Positions 44,002-54,068 of a stretch of DNA of 64,000 nucleotides are shown here, one piece after another; position 1 is the first letter of the stretch, and each line of letters begins with the position of its first letter. Source of the stretch: Wolfiporia cocos (taxonomy: Eukaryota; Basidiomycota; Agaricomycetes; Polyporales; Phaeolaceae); NCBI GenBank assembly GCA_029448655.1, contig JACCLO010000010.1:248001-312000 (forward strand). The letters run 5' to 3'. The notes under the pieces are model-generated. The model was not told the origin of the DNA and searched no databases. It was given only the letters and a program-made list of their open reading frames with translations. A program made the translations under genes and the position numbers.

Positions 44002-47000
44002 TTACTTTCCTGTGGAGCCGAATCCACCAGTACTGCGCTCGGATTTAATCTTTTCAAAGTAAGATTTTCCGTGTAGCGTAATATGCGGGTCCTTAGCAAC
44101 TTCGCAGATGAGCTGCGCAATCTTATCACCGGCCCGGATATCGATAGATATGTCGGAGTGATTCCGGAGAATGATGATTACTTCGCCTTGATAGTCATGG
44201 TCGATAACGCCACCCATTACGTCTATGCCTTTGCGTGCGAGACTAGAGCGGGGGGCGATACGTCCGTAAGTGCCGAAAGGTACCTGGATCTTCAGTTTGG
44301 TGTTGTATTCTGTCTGCCCGTGAGCTGGCAGAACGTCGCCTGTTGCAGTGTACAGGTCAAACCCAACCGAGTCCTTGGTTCCCTTTTCCGGCATTCGGCC
44401 GCCTTCACCGACTACGATTTTCAAATCCGCGTTTTGGTTAATGTCCGCTGACATCCATCCCCCGTCGGGGTGTCTAACCATGCGTTGCTTAGGATCCTTC
44501 GCAAATTCTTCGCGATACTGCGGCCAGTCGTCTGGCCACGTGCATTCGTCGGCTTCCCAGTCGTCGCTGTCAGGGTCGAAGACATGAACTGCTTCTTTCC
44601 TTCTAGCTGATCGCCTGAGGGGGACATCCTGCATTGGAATGGCATGTGAAGCCTTGTATTCCTGCAGAATGTCGTATGCCGTGTCGAGATCGGCTTCGCG
44701 TACCCAGGAGTCGTCATTGATACCGAACCCTTTCCATCGGATTCTGTATTCAACTCTTCCTGCACGGAGACGATGATCTAAGATCTTCTCGACTTCCCAT
44801 AACTCCTCGCCGTCGACCATTTCTGGTTGAGGCTCTGGTTTTTTCTGATGCACCGGGTCCTTGTACATGACCAACTTGGAAGCGTGGAATACTGGGTGGT
44901 AAGCCCTGTATTGCTCGTCCATGTGTACCCTAAAGGTGACCGGAGATAATTGTTCAATTATCCTAAATGGTCCCAAATAGCGTGGACTAAGACTTCTTTC
45001 GGAGTCTTGCCAGCTACGGGCGTCAACGAGAACTTTGTCGCCGACTTTAAACGGCACCGAGCGCTTATGTTGATCGTAGTACCAAGACCAGCGTTCAGCA
45101 GCCAATTTCATTGCTGCCTTAGCTTGTTCTTGTGCCGACCATCTTTCGTAAGCAATGACATTTAGGTCCGTGTATGGTGTTGGACGTAAATTCGTAGGTC
45201 CTGCATTAGGGTGCCTTCCTAGTTCGACAAAGAATGGGCTATTCTTTGTTGTCTCACTAGCCGCGTTGTTGTACGCGAATTCAGCCGTTGGGAGAAACCA
45301 TGACCAGTTATCCTTTTGAATAACATCGATGTAACATCTAAGATATTGTTCCAGGATCTGGTTAACTCTTTCTGTCTGGCCATCCGCTTGCGGGTGATAG
45401 GCGGTTGTCATTGACCGTTGGATTCCCAATTGCTCACACCATCCCTTGAATAAGGCGGCTGCGAATTGCGGGCCTCTATCCGAAATGATTTGTTTCGGAA
45501 GTCCGTGGTTCGGATAAATCCGAAGGTACAGGAGATTCGCTAATTCTTTTGCCGTTATCTTGTCTGACGTGGGAATGAAGTGTGCTCGTTTGGTAAGCCG
45601 GTCCACTATTACCATAATAGCATTGAATTGTTTCAATTCGCCGCTGGGTGGTAGGTGGACGATAAGGTCAATTGTGACGGTGTCCCAAGGTGCTTCCGGA
45701 ACTGGGAGCGGTTGCAGGGGTCCGTACGGGGTCTGGTTGTGGTTCTTCATGCGTTGACATGTGTCACAACCTTCCACGTATTGCTTTACCATCGTGGTCA
45801 TTCCAGGCCACCAGTAATTACGTGATAGACGTTCATAGGTCTTCCATCGTCCGAAGTGTCCGGCCGTCACATGGTCATGATGTAACTCCAGAATCTTCGT
45901 GCGCAATTCCTTAGGCTCTTTTGGAACGTACACTTTTCCTCGTCTGAGGAGTAATCCGGCCTCCATGTTCCATTCCTGGAGATCTTTACCGAATTCCTTG
46001 GGACCACTTTTCAGTAGTTCCTGGTAATCCTTGGTAATTTGATCGTCCATGAGGGCTTGTCGGATTTGTCGGAGAAGGTCCTCGTCGCCTGATTGTATCT
46101 CCTGCTGTGACGCTTCTAGCGCCCTAACCGTAAAGTATTCCGGTTTCAGCAAAATTTGATCGCGATTGTCGAGTTCCACCCCCTCTTCATGGTCTGGCCT
46201 CCGTGACAGAGGATCAGCCGTAAGCATTGTTTTACCGGGTTTGTGGCACATGGTGAAGTTGAACCTTGTCAGGTAAAGACTCCAACGTGCCTGTCTCCGG
46301 GTTAGCCGTTGTGCCGATTTGAAATATGTCAGATTGAGATGATCCGACCATACTTCAAATTTGTGTGGGTGTCCTTCGAGGTAATGTCTCCATTCCTCTA
46401 GAGCGCGGATGATTGCGAGCAACTCCTTATCGTAAATCTCATAGTTCCTTTCGGGTGCTGATAGAGATTTCGAGTAAAAGGCTACCGGGTGCCAGAGCTT
46501 ATCCTCCGAAGAGTATTGCGATAGCACTGCACCAGTTGCGTAATCGGAAGAATCCGCTTCCACGCGGAACGGGGACTCCTGATCTGGGATCCGGAGTATT
46601 GGAGCCGATGTGAAAGCTTCCTTGAGAGTTTGGAAGGCTTCCGCTTGTTCGGGTCCCCAGTTCCATTGCGTGTTTTTCTTGGATAGTTCGGTTAACGGCT
46701 TAACCACTTTGGAGAAATCTTTAATGAACCGACGGTAGTAGTTGGCGAAGCCAACAAAGGCTTGGACGTCCTTCACCTTGGCAGGTGTAGGCCAGTCCAT
46801 GACGCCGGCTACCTTCTTAGGGTCCATTTCGACTTTTCCTTTGGAAATGATCATTCCCAGGTATTCAATACTGCTTTGTTCGAAGAAGCACTTTTCAGGC
46901 TTCGCGAACAAGTCGTTGTCTTGCAAGATTTGTAATACTTGCTTGACAATACGACGGTGTTCCAACAGGTCGTTTCCGAACACAAGGATGTCGTCTAGGT

Positions 47001-48543
47001 AGACAATGACCTTTCCTTCTCTGATAAGGTCACCTAGAATATCGTTCATCATGTGTTGGAACGTGCTGGGTGCATTACAAAAACCGAAGTACATGACTAC
47101 AGCTTCGTAAAGGCCGTTAGGCGTAATGAATGCGGTCTTCCATTCATCTCCCTCCTTGATTCTTACGTTGTTGTAACCCCAACGCAAGTCGAGCTTCGTA
47201 AATATCGAAGCCTGGCTAAGCTTATCGATAAGCTCGTCTATGCGTGGGAGAGGGTACCTGTTTTTAATGGTCAAGTCGTTTACTTTTCGGTAATCGACTA
47301 CCATTCGGGCTCCGCCGTCTTTTTTAGGGACGAAGAAGACCGGGCTCGCGATCGGGGATTTTGAGTGTCGGATGTAGCCCTTCCGTAACTCTTCCTGAAT
47401 CCACTGATCTAGCGAGTTCGCTTCCTGAGGAGACATCTTGTATGCCTTACTCGGGGGCGGTAGTACCGCGTCATCGGGGAAGTCGATGGCGTGATCGTAT
47501 GGTTTCCGTTCGGGCATCCTTTCGGATGCGCGTTGAGAAAATACCGTGGGACCAAACTCCTGGTATTCCTCCGGAACCAAAGATTTCCATTTCTGGAGAT
47601 CCGCATCTGTCAGGAATTCATCATCCGACTTCTCCGTTATCGACTGAATGGCATCGATAAGGAGTTCCGTTCCTTCGTCAAAGGTGTTCACCCAAGCGAC
47701 AAAGGGATTCTCAGGCTCCTCTAAGCCGAGAAAATCTATTGGAAAGTCATTGATGATCTGATAGATGTTGCGGGGTTCGATTTCATCTTCTTCCTCAGAA
47801 ATCGAAACCCGTTTGCCATGTTTACATTTTTCCATACACCGATATGTGAAGGTTCCTTCCGGCCAATTGAAGTCCGGGTTGTGTTTCAGGAACCAGTCAT
47901 ATCCGAGGATCACATCCGCATTCTGTACGTCCATTACGTACAAGAATTCGGTGGACTTGTGTTCCTCGTGCACCATATAAGCTTTTACTGCCATATTGAT
48001 ATTACCGGCGGTATTAGAGGTACCGTCGGCGTTACGAATCTCGAGAGGTGAAGGTAGTTTCTGAGTGACTAATTTCTCCTCATGTACGAGTTTCTTATCG
48101 ATGACGCTTATTGATGCACCGGTGTCGATTAATGCCATGGCGTTAACTTTCTTTCCGTATACCCACAGTTCCACTTCGATAGAGAACGATTTATTGTCGT
48201 CTCGAGAATCGTTTCCATGTACATTATACAAAGTGAAAAATTTTAACGCGAGCGGGTCAGGATGAAAGTATTGTACAGGAGGGGCACGTGTAGCTAGTGT
48301 CCTTATCCTCCGGGCAAAGTCCGTTGCCGAGTTGCCGAATATACCGAGATGGGATACCGGGTGACGTACGACCGCCTTATCTTCCCACAAGATAAGGGGT
48401 CTCTGTGAAGCCTCTTCGTAGAGGTGCGCTTCTTCGGGGCGCTGTACACTCCCAGCCGCTGCGGGGCTGGTGTGTTCTTCACAGAACGTCTTCGAGACGT
48501 GTGGTTGGGGCGAGGGGAACCGAGATGGTCCCGACATTGGCAA
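44002..48543 (-). CDS. pol: E4 pol with C-terminal chromodomain and dUTPase (1513 aa)
   Basis: Intact. N-terminal part, rich in Pro/Arg, precedes the protease (ALIDTGASISVIDK). RT: ARMVVDYRKVNDL, RWGYNNVRIKEGDEW, VIVYLDDILVFG. RNase H: ADSSDYATGAVL, YDKELLAI, WSDHLNLTY. Integrase: HHDHVTAGHFGRWKTYE, CDTCQRMK, IDLIVHLP, SDRGPQFAAALF, YHPQADGQTERVNQ. Tail HPVFHASKLVMY, chromodomain (ELWEVEKILDHRLRAG, IRWKGFGINDDSWVRE), linker with CTWPDDWPQ, dUTPase (SVGFDLYTAT, PRSSLA, GGVIDHDYQGE, AGDKIAQLIC, STGGFGSTG). It overlaps gag by 65 bases in the +1 frame, unlike E2 and E3. The last codon is 39 bp from the 3' LTR. Confidence 0.96.
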   Translation of the reverse strand: MPMSGPSRFPSPQPHVSKTFCEEHTSPAAAGSVQRPEEAHLYEEASQRPLILWEDKAVVRHPVSHLGIFGNSATDFARRIRTLATRAPPVQYFHPDPLALKFFTLYNVHGNDSRDDNKSFSIEVELWVYGKKVNAMALIDTGASISVIDKKLVHEEKLVTQKLPSPLEIRNADGTSNTAGNINMAVKAYMVHEEHKSTEFLYVMDVQNADVILGYDWFLKHNPDFNWPEGTFTYRCMEKCKHGKRVSISEEEDEIEPRNIYQIINDFPIDFLGLEEPENPFVAWVNTFDEGTELLIDAIQSITEKSDDEFLTDADLQKWKSLVPEEYQEFGPTVFSQRASERMPERKPYDHAIDFPDDAVLPPPSKAYKMSPQEANSLDQWIQEELRKGYIRHSKSPIASPVFFVPKKDGGARMVVDYRKVNDLTIKNRYPLPRIDELIDKLSQASIFTKLDLRWGYNNVRIKEGDEWKTAFITPNGLYEAVVMYFGFCNAPSTFQHMMNDILGDLIREGKVIVYLDDILVFGNDLLEHRRIVKQVLQILQDNDLFAKPEKCFFEQSSIEYLGMIISKGKVEMDPKKVAGVMDWPTPAKVKDVQAFVGFANYYRRFIKDFSKVVKPLTELSKKNTQWNWGPEQAEAFQTLKEAFTSAPILRIPDQESPFRVEADSSDYATGAVLSQYSSEDKLWHPVAFYSKSLSAPERNYEIYDKELLAIIRALEEWRHYLEGHPHKFEVWSDHLNLTYFKSAQRLTRRQARWSLYLTRFNFTMCHKPGKTMLTADPLSRRPDHEEGVELDNRDQILLKPEYFTVRALEASQQEIQSGDEDLLRQIRQALMDDQITKDYQELLKSGPKEFGKDLQEWNMEAGLLLRRGKVYVPKEPKELRTKILELHHDHVTAGHFGRWKTYERLSRNYWWPGMTTMVKQYVEGCDTCQRMKNHNQTPYGPLQPLPVPEAPWDTVTIDLIVHLPPSGELKQFNAIMVIVDRLTKRAHFIPTSDKITAKELANLLYLRIYPNHGLPKQIISDRGPQFAAALFKGWCEQLGIQRSMTTAYHPQADGQTERVNQILEQYLRCYIDVIQKDNWSWFLPTAEFAYNNAASETTKNSPFFVELGRHPNAGPTNLRPTPYTDLNVIAYERWSAQEQAKAAMKLAAERWSWYYDQHKRSVPFKVGDKVLVDARSWQDSERSLSPRYLGPFRIIEQLSPVTFRVHMDEQYRAYHPVFHASKLVMYKDPVHQKKPEPQPEMVDGEELWEVEKILDHRLRAGRVEYRIRWKGFGINDDSWVREADLDTAYDILQEYKASHAIPMQDVPLRRSARRKEAVHVFDPDSDDWEADECTWPDDWPQYREEFAKDPKQRMVRHPDGGWMSADINQNADLKIVVGEGGRMPEKGTKDSVGFDLYTATGDVLPAHGQTEYNTKLKIQVPFGTYGRIAPRSSLARKGIDVMGGVIDHDYQGEVIIILRNHSDISIDIRAGDKIAQLICEVAKDPHITLHGKSYFEKIKSERSTGGFGSTGK

Positions 48544-50464
48544 CGGTGGTGGCGGGGGCTGAGGGTCCTGCTGAGCTTGAGTCAGCCGTCACTTCTTCCC
48601 AGATCGTTCGGGCACGATATGTCTTGCCATCCGCGGGGGGCGCCGAGTACGGCTTCTTGCCAGAAGCCTGTCCCTTTCCACTACCCGAAGGGGCAGCCGT
48701 GGTCTTTCCAGACGCAGCGGCTGCATCCTTCGCCCTTTGTTGTTCGGCCCGCTGAGCGGCAGGCACGAACGTTCCCGCGGCCTTGTCTGCCGCAAGCTTA
48801 GGACATTTGTTGAAGTAATGTCCTGTCTGCTTGCAGTAGGTGCAGACGGCGTTGGTGGTGTCGGCGGGGGCTTTGGCGGGCGCCTTTCCCTTGTCCTTCT
48901 TTTTCTCCGACTTCTTCGCAGAAGCGGAGGATGTCTCCTTCTTTTCGGCGGGGGCCGAGTCCTTCTTGCCGGCCTTCTCGAAGATCGAGCCCTTGATCTT
49001 GTCCGGATATGACGTTTGGTACATTTCCAGGGCGAAGTCGATGAGAGGTTCGATGTCGGTTGGGGCCTTGAAGAAGGGGGTCTTGCCGAGGACGTTTAAG
49101 GTGTCCTTGACCTTTTCAGGGAGAGTCTCGGTGAATTCCCATACCAGAGTCTCGTTGGCGGTTTCGGAGAGTCGGCCAAGGGTGCGGAACCGTTCGCAGT
49201 AATTGAAGTAGTTCGATTCTGCCAGTTCCTTACCCTTGGCACCGTAGTAGCCGCGAATTTCCTTCTTAGCTATCTCCTTGTCCGTCATCTTTCCATATTG
49301 CACCATTACGGATTTGGTGAAGTCCTCCCAGGTGCCGAGAGGTTCACCGTTTCCTGCCTTCTTGATGAGAGGCGAGAAGAATTTGTATGCGTCCCCTGTG
49401 ACGCGGAAGAGGGCCGTGGTGATACGGTCATGGTCGTCGTAGACCCTGAGCGTACCGAAGTACAGGCCCATCTTCTCCACCCATTCCTGTGCAGTCACCT
49501 TTCCAGATGACCCAGAGAATTCGGGGGGAGGGGGAATTTTCAGGTTTTGAGGCAGACCTGGAATCTGCGGGGCGACGGCTGCTGCAGCAGCGGCTGCAGC
49601 TTGTGCGGCGGCAGCGGCCTCGGCTGCACGGGCTTGAGCAGTGCCGGGGGCCGGTGCGGGTTCTTCCGGGGGCGTGCGGGCGCCGGGAGGGTTGGAAACG
49701 GAGGGGTTCTTTCGGCTCCTCCGAAGTTCCTCCTCGACCTTCTCCATGCGCTCGGCAAACGCATCCTCGAGATCGTCGAGCCGGGACCGGTAGTCCTTTC
49801 GGAGCTGCTTCTCCATTTCGGAGAACTTGACGGTGTACTCCTGTCGGAGTTCCTTGCCGAGGTCCACCAGAGTGGACAGCACCTCGTTGCGGACCGAATT
49901 GACCGCTCCGTGTAGCTCGTCTTGGGCCTTCTGTTCGATTGCCCTGGATTGCCCAGCCAGGGAGTCGATTCTGCCATGGATGCGCTCCAGGCGGGCGTAC
50001 ACCATCCGTCCGAGGGTGTTCACCTTGTCGTGGGAGATTGCCGCACTTCGTTGTACGGCGGCGTCGAGGATTGCCCCATGAAGGGGTCCATCCACCTTGT
50101 GGTGGTCCTCTTCTGGGAGGTACGCCTTGAGGCCGGCTTCGACCTCAGCACTGGGTTGGCGTGCTGCACCCGAGTATTCTATTTCCATATTGGTGACGGG
50201 CCCAATTGGACGGGTGTAGTGAGCCGGGGGGTATCCGGGGATAGGTGTGCCCGGACGCGTTCCCATGGGGTTGGACGGGGAGTCCCTTTGTGGGGGGACA
50301 TACTCGAGTGCGTCCTCTTCCTCTTCCTCTTCCTCTTCCTCGCTTAGGTGCTCCAAGGCCACCAGGGATTGAGTCCCTGAGGGCCCCGGGGTTACCGGAC
50401 CTTCGGAGCGGAGGCGCATCTTGCGGGGGGCGAGGGGGGTGCTAACGGAGGAGGTGGAAGACAT
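48479..50464 (-). CDS. gag: E4 gag (661 aa)
   Basis: Intact structural polyprotein. N-terminus MSSTSSVSTPLAPRKMRLR, an acidic run of about ten Glu/Asp, a Pro-rich stretch, LHGAILDAAVQRSAAISHD, a long coiled coil (HGRIDSLAGQSRAIEQ; LEDAFAERMEKVEEELRR), an Ala-rich linker, a capsid-like domain starting PPPPEFSGSSGKVTAQEW, a Lys-rich stretch, a canonical zinc knuckle CX2CX4HX4C (CTYCKQTGHYFNKC) and an Ala/Ser tail. It ends TGA at 48479. The pol frame is +1; the run CCC CTC in the overlap (GTT CCC CTC GCC, also in A) would allow a +1 slip but no signal is proven. Confidence 0.93.
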   Translation of the reverse strand: MSSTSSVSTPLAPRKMRLRSEGPVTPGPSGTQSLVALEHLSEEEEEEEEEDALEYVPPQRDSPSNPMGTRPGTPIPGYPPAHYTRPIGPVTNMEIEYSGAARQPSAEVEAGLKAYLPEEDHHKVDGPLHGAILDAAVQRSAAISHDKVNTLGRMVYARLERIHGRIDSLAGQSRAIEQKAQDELHGAVNSVRNEVLSTLVDLGKELRQEYTVKFSEMEKQLRKDYRSRLDDLEDAFAERMEKVEEELRRSRKNPSVSNPPGARTPPEEPAPAPGTAQARAAEAAAAAQAAAAAAAAVAPQIPGLPQNLKIPPPPEFSGSSGKVTAQEWVEKMGLYFGTLRVYDDHDRITTALFRVTGDAYKFFSPLIKKAGNGEPLGTWEDFTKSVMVQYGKMTDKEIAKKEIRGYYGAKGKELAESNYFNYCERFRTLGRLSETANETLVWEFTETLPEKVKDTLNVLGKTPFFKAPTDIEPLIDFALEMYQTSYPDKIKGSIFEKAGKKDSAPAEKKETSSASAKKSEKKKDKGKAPAKAPADTTNAVCTYCKQTGHYFNKCPKLAADKAAGTFVPAAQRAEQQRAKDAAAASGKTTAAPSGSGKGQASGKKPYSAPPADGKTYRARTIWEEVTADSSSAGPSAPATTVANVGTISVPLAPTTRLEDVL

Positions 50465-50608
50465 TTGTGAATCTGTTTGTGACGAATGTTAGTTTCCGGT
50501 TACTCATTGTCTTAGATTCTTAAGAAGGGATTGGGTTTGAAAGCTGCAACTTTCGTTATAGATCACACTCGCACTCTATTTCAGAGTTAAAAGATGATAG
50601 TATTTCTA

Positions 50609-51532
50609 CTATACAATCGCGAGTATATCCTCTTCTACCGAAGTAGTTGAGGGCCCTGCCACCTTGTCAGGTGGTGTTACACCGAAGGCAAAAGTAATTT
50701 GTAGCGCTACGCATTCTGCTACGATACGAGCCAAGTCCGTACGCCAATCCAAAAAGGAAATATTGCCGAGCTGTTTGCAATACTTTTTCATAATTCTCCA
50801 GTCTCTATTGGTGATCCTCCCCCGTCTCGCTCTATCCTTTACGTTATCCACCAAGTCCTCTAATTCTACTACCATAGTATGGAAACGCATGTCGTTTTCC
50901 ATATGGAAGCCTGGGTAATTAGGGGGGTGGTTGGTGAGAGGAGTGAGGCGAGTGAGAGTGCCTTCTAGCATGGGAATAACTTGATCGCATGCTTGGAGAG
51001 GCTTCTTCTTCCCGAAGACGAGGGAAGGGTCGAGAATCTTGTGGTTGGCCGGAACGGGAGGTCCGGCCGCCGGGCTGGAGAGACGGAGGGCCAGTGAAGA
51101 AGCTGCTTGCTTGGCTTCCTTGGCGGCTTGTTTGGCGGCGATTCGCTTATTCAGCTTATCGCGGGCGAGCTTGAGCTTGTTGAGTTCGCGGAGTTCGATT
51201 AGGTTCTCCATGGCGGTAATGGAAGCGGCTAGCTTCTCTTCCTCTGTCCAGATTCGTTTGGCGAGTGGAACTGGTTTGGGAGGTCGAGGGGCGGGTTTCC
51301 CAGCCTCAGCAATGTGCTTTGGTATGTGGACGGGAATCTCCCAAAGATGGAGCTTCCCGGTGTAGTCTTCCTTTACAGGAAGGGTGTAGGTGACGTCCTC
51401 TGCCCGAGGAATGTCGGCGGTGTCGATGCGGCTGAGAAGGGACCGCTTTGCCGGCTTAACGTAGGGGGCAGTAGAGGAGCCACGGGTGCGACGGGTAACG
51501 CGGGGCATGATTCTAAAAAGTGCAGCCTTCAT
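50609..51532 (-). CDS. E4 ORF-A4 (307 aa)
   Basis: Intact family D version of the pre-gag gene. N-terminus MKAALFRIMPRVTRRTRGSS (an inner start at MPRVTRR is possible), box GKLHLWEIPVH matching GKPELWDIPSK of the other families, a Pro-rich stretch, a Lys/Ala-rich helix (KLKLARDKLNKRIAAKQA) and a C-terminal domain with MVVELEDLVDNVKDRARR and FLDWRTDLARIVAECVALQ. It ends in an acidic tail EEDILAIV. Same place and size as ORF-A1 but little residue identity outside the box. Function unknown. Confidence 0.85.
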   Translation of the reverse strand: MKAALFRIMPRVTRRTRGSSTAPYVKPAKRSLLSRIDTADIPRAEDVTYTLPVKEDYTGKLHLWEIPVHIPKHIAEAGKPAPRPPKPVPLAKRIWTEEEKLAASITAMENLIELRELNKLKLARDKLNKRIAAKQAAKEAKQAASSLALRLSSPAAGPPVPANHKILDPSLVFGKKKPLQACDQVIPMLEGTLTRLTPLTNHPPNYPGFHMENDMRFHTMVVELEDLVDNVKDRARRGRITNRDWRIMKKYCKQLGNISFLDWRTDLARIVAECVALQITFAFGVTPPDKVAGPSTTSVEEDILAIV

Positions 51533-52550
51533 GAGAAACGAAGTTTCCCAGTGATACGTCCAAGAACAGGAATGAAAGGGATTATGTAAGGTAGGGTAGT
51601 GGACTCCTTTTCAGGAGCAAAGAAGGTGTACTACGGGGCATAATTACTCTTATGTTGCGCGCAAACCCTGTGCCGAGACGGCGCGGATATTCGCATGACC
51701 CTAACGGTCAGAGGCGCCGACTCCAGGGGTAGAGTTGCTGACTGCCAGGCCGGTTCCTGGGTCAGATGATTGGGAATCGGATACACGACACCGCCCCGGA
51801 GGGACGATGCCGGAAAGTGGCTGGGATTTTACATCCCTTAGCCTGTCCATGCTTCAACAATGAGGTTGCCGTCTTTAGCCACATGGGTGTCACATCAGGG
51901 CTAAAAAACCATTGTCGATCTAAGATCGCGAGACAGCAGCGCTCCACATCCCGAAGGAGTGGGCCACGCGCTTCTCTTCCAATGGGGCCCCAAATCCGTT
52001 TGACCCATGCTCGCACGCCGAGCTGCCCAGAGGACTTATGCTATTGGCTACCGCGAGTGACCTGTGGCAGGGTGATTTTTTACGTCACCCCCCTCACTGC
52101 TTTTCCCATAACGGGTTCAAAGCAGGTCCCTTACGCCTGGGAGGCGGCTTTGGAAAATTCCCATGCCATCATAATGATGACCCTGTGGATAGCGATGGGG
52201 CGCTGAACAACGCTTGCCATGACAGGGGGTTGGGCGCACACAGGCAGACCGTCCCCTTTTCTCCACAGGCGGGTCTTAACCGCGCATAGTCCAAGCTTGT
52301 CAGCGAGGACCATGTCTCCTTGACCCTGGAGTCCGGGTTAGGTAGGCCTCCTGCCTAAAAAGGCGGTGTGGCTTCCCTGGTTGCCAATCCTCTGCCGAGG
52401 ATGGCGATGTATCCCCCAGATCTCAACTATCACCCCTAACTCTTTGTCAAGAGTAGGGATGTGCGCAGCAACGAGCAATAGCCCCTGTAGGATAGAAACC
52501 CAGGCCCAAACGCAAGCGCAAGGGCGGGGGTAGGGGGAGATTTGTTCTTA
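51533..52550 (-). other. E4 leader, non-coding
   Basis: About 1 kb between the 5' LTR and ORF-A4, longer than in the other families, GC-rich with many short inverted repeats. The part 51650-51990 recurs in A' (62697-63060). No convincing frame on either strand. Confidence 0.75.
52538..52548 (-). promoter_or_regulatory. Putative self-priming site of E4
   Basis: Minus-strand AGAACAAATCT, two bases after the LTR end, is complementary to AGATTTGTTCT in the LTR (52673-52683), 26 bases past the TATA box (52709-52716). Confidence 0.72.
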
Positions 52551-53247
52551 TGACACAGACTAGACTGTGGGACTCACACTATAACCTTATAGGCGACTTG
52601 AAGATGTTGCAGAAGGTTGGTGAGGAGGCTAGTGGGCGCAAGCAGAGATGGTATGTAACTGTGCGAATGCAGAGAACAAATCTAAGGCTTATCGTAGTGA
52701 TAGCCCTACTTATATACATGCATTGTTTGGTTACTCGAAGAGGAGCCAAACAGTTAGACGGTCTGTGCGCAGACATAACTAATACAGCTAAGTCGTAAAC
52801 TACAGTAGACCATGTGCGCCGGTAATGGCCGCACCAGTAAGAAACGTTGTTAGGACCGTAGGTCCATGTTGTGATAGTGGCGTTGCTACGTTAGTAAGCC
52901 ATGCACGTGATAACTATATACCGGTATCGGGATATGAGTAATCGTAAGGGCATTGGCATGTGATAACGAGCGGGCCGCTGATCCAATTGTACTGACATAG
53001 CCCGGTATCGGGATATGAGTAAGGCGCGTGACACCGGAGGTTAGTCCGCTGAGTCATTGACGCGTACAAACGTGTTATGTACGTGTTGTTATGACAAGTG
53101 GACGTATACCGCGTTGTGTACGTGTTGTTTGGTTGCGTGTACGTGTAGACGGGCGCTTAGCAGCGTAAATGTCTACAAGGTCGTAGAAATACCAGATAAA
53201 TAGGTAAAAATACGGGAAAAATAGTGGCATGTCCCAAATCTGTGACA
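52551..53247 (-). repeat. E4 5' LTR (family D, 697 bp)
   Basis: Identical by eye to 43266-43962. TATATAAG box at 52709-52716. Confidence 0.96.
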
Positions 53248-53252
53248 GGCAT

Positions 53253-53460
53253 CGCCCATGTCTAATCCACCGCCGCTGTTCACATTAACGGCCCTTTGCA
53301 GGTGCCGCTAATAACCTATTGAATGGCTGGTCGTCGCCATGTATCCCCCAGATCCCAATACAAAAAATACCTGTAAAGGGATGGACACCAAACCGCCGGC
53401 CTAAAAACACAAATCCCCAGGGCCAAAAAGGCCGGGGGGCGATGAAAAGAATAGTTCTAA
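53253..53460 (-). other. E3 leader, LTR-proximal part
   Basis: Continues the E3 leader after the E4 insertion; matches 1981-2187 of E1 with few differences. Confidence 0.85.
53448..53458 (-). promoter_or_regulatory. Putative self-priming site of E3
   Basis: Minus-strand AGAACTATTCT two bases after the LTR end pairs with AGAATAGTTCT in the LTR (53569-53579), 27 bases past the TATA box (53606-53613). Confidence 0.72.
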
Positions 53461-54063
53461 TGACACAGACACTCACTAAGACTGAATATAACGTTGAGGG
53501 GCGGTGTCGGTAACGGTGAAGTGTAAGAGTCAAGCAAGTTGTTAAGAGCAACTGGTAGATTGTCGAGAAGAACTATTCTGAGTCTACAACGTACTCAGAG
53601 GCCAGCTTATATACATGAAGGGTAAGACCCGTAACACCGTAGGTAAGACTAGTGATACCGCAGGGCGTAGGGTTGTGTACCGGTAATGGTACGACCCGAA
53701 GCTTGTTATAGTTCCAAAGGTCGCTGACTGAGCATAAGGCTACAGCATGTGACGTGAGTTAGGCCGCTGACTGAGCGTGAGCCAGCGGCAGGTGACGCGA
53801 GTCACTAGAAAGCCATGTGACGTGTGGCAACGTATGTTGTGAACTCTTTGTAAGATCACGTGCAGGAAAGATAAGATATGTCTACAGATAAGACGAGGCG
53901 CCGTGATAGGCGCTGAGCTAACGTGCACAAGAGATAAGATAAGAGTTATCTACGAGAGTGAGATAAGGGTGAGACATAACGTGATACGGAAAGCGAGTAG
54001 AACGAGCTGTAGAAAATCAGAGAAAATAGGGAAAAATAGGGAAAAATAAGAGAAACCGTGACA
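53461..54063 (-). repeat. E3 5' LTR (family B, 603 bp)
   Basis: Identical by eye to 34779-35381 and followed by TSD AGACT. Confidence 0.95.
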
Positions 54064-54068
54064 AGACT

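Larger units (their letters stand above)
43266..53247 (-). mobile_element. E4: intact family D Ty3/Gypsy element with dUTPase (9982 bp)
   Basis: LTRs 43266-43962 and 52551-53247, both 697 bp and identical by eye; perfect TSD GGCAT (43261-43265 and 53248-53252). ORF-A, gag and pol are each a single open frame with all catalytic motifs; self-priming site and purine tract (GAAGAGGGGGTAA) are present. It is the youngest layer of the nest and the best candidate for a still active element. Confidence 0.96.
34779..54063 (-). mobile_element. E3: full-length family B element with dUTPase, nested in E5, interrupted by E4
   Basis: LTRs 34779-35381 and 53461-54063, identical by eye over 603 bp. Perfect TSD AGACT (34774-34778 and 54064-54068). 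Interior: pol with dUTPase, gag, ORF-A, and a leader split by E4 at 43265/53253. About 9.3 kb without E4. Identical LTRs mean recent insertion. Two single-base gains in homopolymers (gag, ORF-A) are its only visible defects. Confidence 0.95.
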
